NCBI RefSeq assembly: GCF_003073375.1
Contig: NZ_CP029002.1
Location: forward strand, 3,024,001 to 3,088,000
DNA from: Lysinibacillus sp. 2017
GTDB taxonomy: Bacteria > Bacillota > Bacilli > Bacillales_A > Planococcaceae
DNA: 64,000 nucleotides
Direction of reading: 5' to 3'
This document shows positions 9,277 to 18,174 of this stretch, piece by piece (within the stretch, counting starts at the first letter, position 1; every line of letters begins with the position of its first letter). The notes under the pieces were generated by a model that saw nothing but the letters and a program-made list of their open reading frames with translations, did not search any database and was not told the origin of the DNA. Position numbers and translations under genes: made by a program.

Positions 9277-10030
9277 AGGAAATAAACACCAGACAAAATT
9301 TCACACGAGGACTATTCTCAAATTCAAAATTTAATGGTTGATTTATAGGAGGAGGCACTTGTCGATAAATGAACAAAAGCCGCCGAATAATGCACCAGGT
9401 GTAAACACTATTCCGACAATTAACTGCAATTCTTAGGAATTCCTTTTTTATCTACAATATTTATTACCCTTCAGATTAAAAATGCTCTAGTTTTTACATT
9501 TTTTCGCAAAATCAAAAGGTTTCGGGTGTTTTTTTTGAATATGTATGGAGACGGCGGGGATTTGAACACATCACTTATAAACCTAGTTGTATCAACGTTT
9601 CCAGACACTTATAATTTTTATTGACCAGATTATGACCTGACGTGTCAACACCGTATTATAAATCACCATACAGGGAAACTAGCTTCTTTTTATTGTCTGG
9701 TAAAAATGTTCAAAGATTTATGGTCTAAAACTTAAAGACTATCCGAATGCCATAATCTTTTTATAATTCAACTTTTCCAAATCAACAAAATTATTAATCA
9801 TCCTGAACCAGTTTAATTATGCATTAATAAAACTTCAGTTCATGTCTTTCATTCGAAAACAGTTTTTTAAACAGCACCATGCACAATTTTAACTCTGATC
9901 TAAAAAACACCTATCAAATCAAAATTTCTAGGTAATCGAATTTTGTGAGTACCAGGCAATTGTTACTAAAGAGGTGACGTCATAAATAGAATTCACTTTT
10001 TCATAAAAATTAAACTCTTCTTAAAAATAT
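9277..10030. other. island left-boundary spacer
   Basis: No full gene is seen. It holds a 25-codon open frame at 9359-9436 with an AGGAGGAGG site and TTG start, probably a truncated gene head that reads into a copy of the dispersed repeat (9392-9413). The attL-like ssrA fragment lies at 9545-9567. The remainder is AT-rich. Confidence 0.4.
9545..9567. mobile_element. attL-like remnant of the ssrA 3' end
   Basis: ATGGAGACGGCGGG at 9545-9558 is identical to the first 14 bases at the ssrA 3' end (43123-43136). The match continues with one inserted G and substitutions through ATTTGAAC. No RNA gene is attached, so this is best read as the displaced end of ssrA left when an island integrated there. 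Confidence 0.75.
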
Positions 10031-12553
10031 TTAATCTTTAATGAATAAGTTCTGCTCATTAAATTCTTCCATACCTTCAGACTTAAGTTGCTCAATTTCT
10101 TTTTTATAATTTAATCTCTCAACTAAACTTAGATTAAGATCCTCTGATTTAGATACAAGAATAATAAACTTTAGGTAATTGGCATAAAGTGAATTAGAGG
10201 ATAATTTCTCATAAAATATCTCTGCTTCTTCCCAACCTGCAATATTTAATTTAACTAGACACATCAATTCATTATAAAAATCTCGTTTTTCATGCGATTT
10301 AAATAAACTTTTAAATTCCAAGAGGGTGCTGTTTGCTTCTTCATACTGCTCTAATTGCGTTAAAATAAATGCCTTATTTAAAAATGTTTCAGGAAGCGGT
10401 GGCTGTCTTTTACAAGCCAAATTTGCATATTTAATTGCTTGAGTATAATTAAGTTGTTTGGAAAGTAAAGAAGCTTTTCTATGATATACATTTTCTATTG
10501 TATCTACAATCTCTAGTTTATTTATATATTCTTGAGCTTTATCAAATTCTAATTTTTCAATAGCAATTTTAGCTGCTAAGTCTAATATAAAACCATTTGG
10601 CATTTTATCTTTTTCTATAGCTTTTTCAATATACATAGACGCATTTTCATAATCATCAAGTCTGTAGTAACATTCTGCTATTTCTCTATATACAGCTATA
10701 GTATGATAACCTCTAGCTAAAGCTAAATTATAATTTTTCAACGCATCATTGTACCTCCTTCTTTTCAAATCTCGAAAAGCTCTTAAAGGATAATATTCCG
10801 GATGCTTACGATTGCTTAGTTCTGCTAATATTAAATCAGAATTTTCATTTTCACGTACCAATGATTTAAACAACAGTATTCTAGCACTATCTAATTCGTT
10901 ATTTAAAGCCAAAGCTTTTCTACATAAATTTATTACAGTATTCCATTCCCTATTGATGTATGCACTTGAGGCTGCCTTCATTATTGTAGATGGAAATAAT
11001 ACATCTGTGAATTCAGCTAACTCCTTATTATTCCCAGATCTTAATAAACAAAAAATTAAAGTATCCAATATATCATTAGTAGGGATTTTTTCTTCATCCC
11101 AATAAATATCTTTTAATTTTGTAGCAATATCTTCAAACTCCTTTTTACTTAATGCTCCCCAATTTCTTCTAACTGCTTCTCTAAGAGGGGTAGCTAAGGT
11201 ATAAGTATTATTTTGTAGATCTACAGTAAGCACACTTTCGTCAATTAAATCTTGGAATTCTCTTTTAATACTTTCATTACTATCTAAACAAATATTCATT
11301 ATATCCACATATTTTAATGGTGGTAAAGCTTCACAGACTCTCAAAAGCTTAATTTTAATTTGATTATTGCTAACAACTTTATTTAAGTATTCTTTAAACT
11401 TTTTTGCTTTAAATTCACTTAACATAGTTTTATCAGCTAATGCTACATCTAGCCCATATGTATTTATACTATTTCGAGCGAACTGAGCTGCTGGCGGATA
11501 TCCATCTAAATATTGGGTGAATTCTACTATGTCTTGGTTATCATATCGGATCTCCAAATTATTTAAATATGTACTTAATAAACCATTCATAGCGGAATCG
11601 TTTAATTTTGTTAAATAAGTAACAAAAAATAATTTATCATTATCAGAAAATTCATCAATATAATATGGATTTCTAGTTTGAATAATCGTTAAATATAAAT
11701 TTGACGTTTCATTTATTTTTTTCATTAGTTTTAAATATTCTTCTTTATATCTCCCGCTACTATCCATAAGCCCACCGTTATCGATTAAACATGGCGAAAT
11801 TCTATTTTCAGAATAAACTTTTAACAAATTTACGATTTCATTAACTCGTTCATCCAAAGAAATTTGTCTAAAAGCATCTATGTGATTCTTATAATCTGCT
11901 TTTGAAGTAAATCCATTTACCTCATCCATAACATTTAAATATAAATTCACTAACTCATCTGCAGGTTCAATATTAAAACCTCTTCCTAATTTTAAATTAT
12001 AAATATTATGCATAATATCTTTAGCAAATGTTCTTCTACCAATACCATTTAATCCGTAAAAGACTAATACTTGATGTTTTATTTTAGATTTAAACAAATG
12101 ATCAGTGAATTTTTCTTTTTCTATTCCTCTCCCTATATAAACATCGGAATATTTAGGGTTAATCTCCAACAACTTTTCCTCAATAATATCTGCGACCAAA
12201 TTATGTTTTGAAATTCTTTTAACTAAGCTTTTCTGACACCACTTAGGCAATTGACTATGACTTATATCATCACCTATTAAAAAAACTAGACCTTTTTTTA
12301 ATTTTTCCTCTATTAACAACATCTCAGCATTATCAATTTCATATTTTACCCAGTTTGCTTTTAAAGACTCCTTACTCGCAAATAAAACAAATAAGTCCGA
12401 TTCTTTTAAGTATTTCATTATAGAATCTCTAAAATCTTCCCCTTCAGGAAATATATATTTATCAAATACAACTCTTTCTCGACCTAATTTTCCAGCGACT
12501 TTTTCAACAAATTCTTTATCTGAATTTGTATGCGATAAGAATGCTTTAAAAAT
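10031..12553 (-). CDS. TIR-domain / NTPase / TPR protein, probable antiphage sensor, ATT start
   Basis: Read from ATT at 12553 the protein is 840 aa. Residues 1-140 form a TIR domain: IFKAFLSHTNSDKEFVEK, then FPEGEDFRDSIMKYLKESD, and SKESLKANWVKYE with a candidate catalytic Glu near residue 72. An NTPase loop GLNGIGRRT at about 167-175 has Arg where Lys is usual. The C-terminal half is TPR-like (NYNLALARGYHTIAVYREIAECYY). The first ATG in frame (12418) would remove the first TIR strand and helix. ATT sits 8 bases after a perfect AAGGAGG, so either ATT is the start or the start codon has been lost. TIR-STAND-TPR proteins are known antiphage NADase sensors; that role here is inference. Confidence 0.75.
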   Translation of the reverse strand: MFKAFLSHTNSDKEFVEKVAGKLGRERVVFDKYIFPEGEDFRDSIMKYLKESDLFVLFASKESLKANWVKYEIDNAEMLLIEEKLKKGLVFLIGDDISHSQLPKWCQKSLVKRISKHNLVADIIEEKLLEINPKYSDVYIGRGIEKEKFTDHLFKSKIKHQVLVFYGLNGIGRRTFAKDIMHNIYNLKLGRGFNIEPADELVNLYLNVMDEVNGFTSKADYKNHIDAFRQISLDERVNEIVNLLKVYSENRISPCLIDNGGLMDSSGRYKEEYLKLMKKINETSNLYLTIIQTRNPYYIDEFSDNDKLFFVTYLTKLNDSAMNGLLSTYLNNLEIRYDNQDIVEFTQYLDGYPPAAQFARNSINTYGLDVALADKTMLSEFKAKKFKEYLNKVVSNNQIKIKLLRVCEALPPLKYVDIMNICLDSNESIKREFQDLIDESVLTVDLQNNTYTLATPLREAVRRNWGALSKKEFEDIATKLKDIYWDEEKIPTNDILDTLIFCLLRSGNNKELAEFTDVLFPSTIMKAASSAYINREWNTVINLCRKALALNNELDSARILLFKSLVRENENSDLILAELSNRKHPEYYPLRAFRDLKRRRYNDALKNYNLALARGYHTIAVYREIAECYYRLDDYENASMYIEKAIEKDKMPNGFILDLAAKIAIEKLEFDKAQEYINKLEIVDTIENVYHRKASLLSKQLNYTQAIKYANLACKRQPPLPETFLNKAFILTQLEQYEEANSTLLEFKSLFKSHEKRDFYNELMCLVKLNIAGWEEAEIFYEKLSSNSLYANYLKFIILVSKSEDLNLSLVERLNYKKEIEQLKSEGMEEFNEQNLFIKD

Positions 12554-12703
12554 AAAAAACTCCTCCTTAATAAATCGTATAATAGTACAATTGTAATTTA
12601 TTTCCTCAAAAAATCAAATCCCTATATTACTTCTGAAGCATTTCACTTGATAAACCGCACTCAATCTGTTGAATATTTCAAAAGACCACGCTAATAGCAA
12701 ACC

Positions 12704-12745
12704 AAAAATCCCATCGCTTAGTACATACTAGGCGATGGGATTTTT
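12704..12745. terminator. bidirectional terminator between the Rep-like and TIR genes
   Basis: AAAAATCCCATCGC / GCGATGGGATTTTT perfect hairpin with A and T runs. It ends minus-strand transcription from the Rep-like gene before the TIR gene. Confidence 0.9.
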
Positions 12746-12772
12746 GCGTTTTACTGTGGAAATTCTACCTAT

Positions 12773-13696
12773 TCATAAAACCGCTTGCTTTACCAGACTT
12801 TCTAAATAATCCAACTTGTACTTAGGTGGGATTGTGATCGGATTTATTCCATGCTCATTAAACAACTTCAAATACTTTCTATATGTTCTAGCTGAATATT
12901 TTTCAGCTACTGTGTCTAAGCTTCCTTTAGAAACACATTTCACAAATTCTTTCATTTTCATTTTTTCTCTAGTTGATAAATCCAGCGTAGCAATCATTAC
13001 TTCCAACTTTGGATAAGAATAGAAATCACCAGTAGGGCAAATGTTCAACATGTAGCTGTTCATATATTCAGCATACTTCTCTTTCTTGAAATAATCCTTT
13101 AAAGACCTTGGCTCACCTTTTTTATACTTTTTATACTTCAGATGATTTCTTTCAACGCACACTTCAAATCTCATCACCCCTCTTTCCCACATTTCGACAG
13201 ATTCATTTTTGTCTCTACGTTCTTGTTCCTTATCATAGAAGATAATGTGAAGACTTTTACATTGATGATATTGTGACGTCAAATAAATCCTTTTTTTCAA
13301 GTGACCCTTTTTCTTTTTTAACTTCCTGAATAATTCTAAGTAAATTCTCCTAATGTTTTCATTTGAAACCTCAATATCAAATCGATAATCAATCCTACTA
13401 AGATTATGCTGATCGAATAGTTGCTTATCACCGTAAACGATACTCAATGCTCCTTTAATATAACGTTCAACTTGCTCATAATCATTCTCTTCCACATTAC
13501 CTCTGTTCAAAATCAGAGGAATATCTATTACCAACTTGCAAAATGCAATTGGCTTATTCGAAAATTCTACGATACTAATACCTTTAATCATATACCTGTG
13601 TAAAATTTGGTTTATTGGTTCCTTGCCATAATGATTTTCTCTAAATCGTAAATGTTCATTATCTAGTTTTATTGATAACTCAGCTGTATGAATCAT
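12773..13696 (-). CDS. putative replication-initiation protein (phage/plasmid Rep-like)
   Basis: A 307-residue basic protein. Two stretches recall gene II/X-type and rolling-circle Rep proteins: LSRIDYRFDIEVSNENIRR (about 110-128) and KSLHIIFYDKEQERRDKNE (about 155-173), followed by MRFEVCVERNHLK. The Lys-rich middle (LKKKKGHLKKR) suggests nucleic-acid binding. I cannot point to an unambiguous catalytic Tyr motif, so the call is tentative. It lies between the TIR gene and the DUF262 gene on the same strand, set off by terminators on both sides, and may be a relic of a replicative stage of the island. Confidence 0.4.
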   Translation of the reverse strand: MIHTAELSIKLDNEHLRFRENHYGKEPINQILHRYMIKGISIVEFSNKPIAFCKLVIDIPLILNRGNVEENDYEQVERYIKGALSIVYGDKQLFDQHNLSRIDYRFDIEVSNENIRRIYLELFRKLKKKKGHLKKRIYLTSQYHQCKSLHIIFYDKEQERRDKNESVEMWERGVMRFEVCVERNHLKYKKYKKGEPRSLKDYFKKEKYAEYMNSYMLNICPTGDFYSYPKLEVMIATLDLSTREKMKMKEFVKCVSKGSLDTVAEKYSARTYRKYLKLFNEHGINPITIPPKYKLDYLESLVKQAVL

Positions 13697-14220
13697 ATTT
13701 ATTTATCCTCCTTTAAAGAAACTGATTTTCTATTTATCATAGGTATATCAACAGATTCCCGTTTTCCTGGTACTAAATCCTCCGCTTATTTATTTCTTTT
13801 AGCTGCTTATATTTCAAGCAACTTTTCATTCTACAAATTTCCGAGAGAAACTATTCCAAAAAGTCATGTTTTACACCTAAATTTATTTTTAATGTTATTT
13901 AGCTAACATTTTAAGAGAGGGAAAACGGAGTGATTGAAGAAAATTATAGATTAGTGGAAGCAAGGCAATTTTATTTCCTGAAAAAATGAGCAATAAAAAA
14001 ATCCTACACCATGTACGATGTAGGATAGGAATCTAATATAGTTTATGAATAGAATTTTCTGACCGCTAATCTCGTTGGAAATCTTATACGTTAGATAAAT
14101 TGAATATACGTCATCAGTAATGATATTTAATATGCCAACATAACTCTAGAAAAAGGGCACACCATATATCAAAACATGATTTTTAACCAATATTCTAATT
14201 TACAAAATTAGTCCGCAGCA
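13697..14220. other. intergenic spacer with the downstream terminator of the BREX-side transcription unit
   Basis: Apart from the hairpin at 13994-14027 I see no gene. A 19-codon frame at 13931-13990 with GTG start is too short to support. Confidence 0.4.
13994..14027 (-). terminator. terminator after the DUF262 gene
   Basis: Arms ATCCTACA / TGTAGGAT, with seven T on the minus strand. It lies 195 bases beyond the stop of the DUF262 gene. Confidence 0.7.
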
Positions 14221-15990
14221 CTAAATTAAACCTTTTCTTTTCAACTCTTCAATTAACTTTAATTCTTCAGCCGTTGGAACTGGAGGGGTTTCTTCCTGAG
14301 CAGGTGTACTAGATTGATTTAATCCCCAATCATTTAGTATGATTAATAGCTCATCAGAAATCCTAATGTCCCTCTCTCGAATTTCATTTAAACCCCAATC
14401 ATTATGCTTTTTAGAAAGATTAAGTAACAGCTGGACTTTTGATTTTTCATAGCTTTGTTGCTTCTTTTTAAAATATCCATTTCCAGCAATAATATTTAGT
14501 TTTTTCTCAAATGGAATTTTATTTCCAATATGTTCTACTAATTCTTGTACTTCGCTATCTGAGTTACTTGGAAAATAATTTGTTTGCCATTTTTGAGGCA
14601 AGATATGCTCTATTTCCCATCTTTCAGGAAGTAGATCCTTCTGATTTTGATAAGCAAGAATCTTCAATATCATACGAACAGTATTACGGTGAGCAAGCTT
14701 AATCTTCTCTTTTAATTCCTGTTCATTTACTTTTGAAAAATCAAATATAGGATTTGAAGATTTAATAATTTCAGAGTTTAAATTTAAAATTCCTCTCTTT
14801 ACAGCATTAATAGTTGGAGTAACTATATACCTCCCCGCCAAAACTGCAAGTAATTTTTTAAGAAACTTCAAAAATTGTACTTCGAACTCTTCCGTTTCAT
14901 GATATTTAAGATAATATATAACGACTGGGTACTTCCAAAATTCATTTGGATAGGAAGTTAAAATATCCAGTACTTGTTTAATTTCAATATTTTTTGACCA
15001 GTCTTCATCTTCAATTTCTACACGATTATTGACTACAATCCATAAGTTAAGCACCGTAGTCAGGTTTTTCATCACGTCGCTCTTATATAACTGCTCAAAA
15101 TTATTTCTTGAATAGTATTTCCTTATTCCTGGTGTTGTTGTATTTCTATCGTTTTCTAATGCTCTCAAATAGAACATATAATAATAAAACAGCTTTTGAA
15201 TGCTTTCATTTGCATTTGTAGCTTCATCATCAAGTTTTTTCCATTGTTCAATAAAATCTGCTTTCCCATCAGTATCCAAGTGATTGTATATCTTTGCTTT
15301 AAAAATATCTGCATCAGATAAAGCTAATCCTCTATCGTTCAGAGTTGAGAAAATGGTTAACGCTGTATCCTGTGAATCTGCCGTAATTGGTAATAAAATT
15401 GCCTTGTTCAAAACATTACGGATGAACCAGAAAAACAACTCTGGCTCATTAGTAGCATATTTCTCTATTAGCTCTGTAAATAATTTGTAGTTTAACGAAT
15501 AGTTATCTCTTGCACCGTCTTCAATAGTGCCACTGATAAGAATTTTGGCGAAGGTTTCATTTCCTTCATCTCTCATTACCCTGGATTCAATAAGCGTTTT
15601 TTCGAAATCAACCTCAGCAGTTAATTCATCCTGTTCCCATAATGCAGATTCAATTTGCCCCTTGAAATTTTTAACTTCTTTTGTTTCTGTCATTGAATTT
15701 AGTTTAGAATATAGTGCACGAAGTAATATAAACAAAGAAGTGATTCGCTGTTGACCATCTATAATTTCTTGTTCGTTACTTTCATTTTCGAAAGAAACAA
15801 TTGTTCCAAGAAAATAAGTACTCTCATTATTATTTTCTGTATACTCTACTAAGTCCTCAAAGAGTGTTTGAATTTGTTCATCTGACCAGGCATATGGACG
15901 TTGATATTCGGGGATAATGAACTTATTAACTTTGCCTGTTTCTAATAATTGTTTAACACTTTGTTTGTTCACTTCTATTGTCGTTGCCAA
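14221..15990 (-). CDS. DUF262 / HNH (GmrSD-like) type IV restriction or defence protein
   Basis: N-terminal DUF262 (ParB/Srx-like) motifs are intact: IIPEYQRPYAW (about residues 26-35) and IIDGQQRITSLF (about 76-87). The C-terminal DUF1524 part carries an HNH-type EHILPQKW at about 461-468. This is the layout of GmrSD-type enzymes that attack modified phage DNA; a related GmrSD enzyme, BrxU, accompanies some BREX loci. I choose a TTG start at 15990, giving MATTIEVNKQSVKQLLETGK and an AGGGG site 9 bases upstream, because the longer GTG start overlaps that site. It follows brxL after about 120 bases on the same strand, so it is likely BREX-associated. Confidence 0.85.
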   Translation of the reverse strand: MATTIEVNKQSVKQLLETGKVNKFIIPEYQRPYAWSDEQIQTLFEDLVEYTENNNESTYFLGTIVSFENESNEQEIIDGQQRITSLFILLRALYSKLNSMTETKEVKNFKGQIESALWEQDELTAEVDFEKTLIESRVMRDEGNETFAKILISGTIEDGARDNYSLNYKLFTELIEKYATNEPELFFWFIRNVLNKAILLPITADSQDTALTIFSTLNDRGLALSDADIFKAKIYNHLDTDGKADFIEQWKKLDDEATNANESIQKLFYYYMFYLRALENDRNTTTPGIRKYYSRNNFEQLYKSDVMKNLTTVLNLWIVVNNRVEIEDEDWSKNIEIKQVLDILTSYPNEFWKYPVVIYYLKYHETEEFEVQFLKFLKKLLAVLAGRYIVTPTINAVKRGILNLNSEIIKSSNPIFDFSKVNEQELKEKIKLAHRNTVRMILKILAYQNQKDLLPERWEIEHILPQKWQTNYFPSNSDSEVQELVEHIGNKIPFEKKLNIIAGNGYFKKKQQSYEKSKVQLLLNLSKKHNDWGLNEIRERDIRISDELLIILNDWGLNQSSTPAQEETPPVPTAEELKLIEELKRKGLI

Positions 15991-16113
15991 TACCCATTCC
16001 CCTCTCTGTTTCACCACAATAAGACTAAATAAAAATTTATGGAATTCTCTACTACTTACACATAAAAATCACAAAATAAAAATCACAAAATATAAACCAA
16101 TACTTAAAACTAA

Positions 16114-18165
16114 TCAACTGACCCCTAATGCCTTATAAACCGCATCTATCGGATCTAAATAGAAAATCGGTTGAACTTTTACAATTAAATCTGCTGGTAC
16201 TGTAAAGAAATCACCTGCTGCTGGTGCTGGTAGCAGAATTTTCTTTGCACCTGCATCAACACAAACCTGAAGGATATTAGCTAATTCTTCTACTTTAGAA
16301 ATTGTTCCACCTACTGTCATATTTCCAACAATCACAAGACCGTCCTGCACAGGTTTATCTAAAGCTCCTGAACAAAGACCAATTAATTCTGCAATTGCAA
16401 CCTGAGCAGTTAATCCGATGCCCTGTAAGTCTGTAAGATGCATTAAATAATCCTTCGTCTTGGTACTAATCGAACTGCTGACACTCTTACTATTTGCAGT
16501 AAAATAACGGAATGCTGTATCCAGGCTTTCTTTTACTTCTCTATTAGAGCCTATACCAGCTTTATCAAACTTCCCTGTGCCACTGACAATTTGGTTTTCT
16601 AATTTATAGACACCTATCATGCCTGTTACTGCCTGACCTACAACATAGACGTGTCCAGGTCTTAACATACCTTCTGGAATAAGCTTTCCTCCACCTTGCT
16701 CAGGAACAGCAACATGCTCTTCTTGCATCGTTTCTTTATCCAAATAAGAAAACATCACATCATAGAATTCCATGCCGCCAATTTTCTTCAGCTGTTCTTT
16801 TACTCTGCGGCGTCCTTCTAAAGCATATTTCAGTACTTCTTCAATATCCTCACGTGTATATTCACCTTGTGGATATAGTAGCTTCACTAATCCAGATACG
16901 GTTTTACGTACGGCAATCGTATCACGCTGATTTAAGTTATTACCTAATTTAAAATAACGGTCAATTGAATCCGCAAAGGAACGCTTTCGCATTTCACGGA
17001 AAAATTCAGCAACATAATCTACGATAAAACCATAACGATCCGTAAAGAATTCTGGACGCATTTTAGGAATTTCCCAGCCTGGCATATAATAGTGCATTCG
17101 GTCGAAGAAAGCCGTGTCGTTCGCCATTTCAGGAGGGAATGGGGCAAATAAATGAGATGTTTTCAAAAGAACATCTACACTTTGATTTATATTGCCGACA
17201 AACACCATCGATGCGGATGCATTTTTTTCTTCTTTACCACGTGCAAATGATCCAGATGCCATATAGTCTTTCATTATTTGAATACCATCTTTATCTTTAA
17301 AGCGGATGCCAGCTACTTCATCAAATGCGACACAATCCCACATACCGACCAAGCCTACTTTGCGTGTAGACATATTATAAAAAAGGTTGGCAACCGTTGA
17401 CTGACCGCCAGATACTAATATAGAGTTCGGTGAAATTTCTTTATATACATGAGATTTACCTGTACCACGTGGTCCTAATTCACACATATTATAGTTATTT
17501 TCCACTAAAGGTACTAAGCGTAATAATAAATGCCATTTTACACGGTCTTCAAGCTGCGTTGGCTCCATACCTGTTGAACGAATTAACACATCTATCCATT
17601 CATCCTTTGTAAACTGCTTACGTCCTTCAAACACTTCTGTAATATCCATATTCGGCATTTGAATTGGCTTTAAATTACTTACGCTGAACGGATTTGTGTT
17701 ACGTACTTCCTCATCAAAGAAGTAATCGATTTTCACCATACACCAAATACCGCCTACTAGCAGCTTATCAAACTCTTTCACGTAGCTTGGTGGAACTGGG
17801 ACACCTTTTAGTCCTAAATTTGAAAACTCTGCTTCATACGTATCAATCTTAGGATTTAAAGCAACCGTTACCTTATCAATAATGGAATATTGACCAAGCT
17901 CTCGAATTCTTGATTTAATCTTCTCCGCTTCATCTGGTCGTACAAAATTTTCAGTCAAGATTTTCTTCACTCGATCAACACCCTCACGAATGCTTTCCTC
18001 ATCATCTGTAGCTGCATACATGCCTAATAGGTACTCCAATACATAAACAGGTACGTTTGCCCCTTCTTTAATAAGCTTTGTTAAATCTTTACGCACGACT
18101 CGCCCAGCAAAATGTTCATTTAATTTTTTATCTAAATTTAGTGTCGAAACCTCGTCCATGTTCAC
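16114..18165 (-). CDS. brxL: BREX protein BrxL (AAA+ / Lon-like)
   Basis: BrxL is the terminal gene of type 1 BREX; family members form DNA-binding AAA+ rings and are needed for phage exclusion in many systems. Walker A GPRGTGKS is at 231-238 and Walker B-like CVAFDE near 278-283. The C-terminal 120 residues align with the Lon proteolytic fold (TVGGTISKVEELANILQVC, GAKKILLPAPAAGDF). Where Lon has its catalytic PSAG, this sequence reads LTAQ, and the usual dyad Lys is not evident, so peptidase activity looks doubtful. Length (683 aa) is normal. It starts 9 bases after the pglZ stop, so the two are co-transcribed. Confidence 0.95.
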   Translation of the reverse strand: MNMDEVSTLNLDKKLNEHFAGRVVRKDLTKLIKEGANVPVYVLEYLLGMYAATDDEESIREGVDRVKKILTENFVRPDEAEKIKSRIRELGQYSIIDKVTVALNPKIDTYEAEFSNLGLKGVPVPPSYVKEFDKLLVGGIWCMVKIDYFFDEEVRNTNPFSVSNLKPIQMPNMDITEVFEGRKQFTKDEWIDVLIRSTGMEPTQLEDRVKWHLLLRLVPLVENNYNMCELGPRGTGKSHVYKEISPNSILVSGGQSTVANLFYNMSTRKVGLVGMWDCVAFDEVAGIRFKDKDGIQIMKDYMASGSFARGKEEKNASASMVFVGNINQSVDVLLKTSHLFAPFPPEMANDTAFFDRMHYYMPGWEIPKMRPEFFTDRYGFIVDYVAEFFREMRKRSFADSIDRYFKLGNNLNQRDTIAVRKTVSGLVKLLYPQGEYTREDIEEVLKYALEGRRRVKEQLKKIGGMEFYDVMFSYLDKETMQEEHVAVPEQGGGKLIPEGMLRPGHVYVVGQAVTGMIGVYKLENQIVSGTGKFDKAGIGSNREVKESLDTAFRYFTANSKSVSSSISTKTKDYLMHLTDLQGIGLTAQVAIAELIGLCSGALDKPVQDGLVIVGNMTVGGTISKVEELANILQVCVDAGAKKILLPAPAAGDFFTVPADLIVKVQPIFYLDPIDAVYKALGVS

Positions 18166-18174
18166 ACCTCTTTA

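Noticed and set aside
13931-13990. 19-codon frame with GTG start after the Rep-like gene
   Set aside because: Too short, with no recognisable product.
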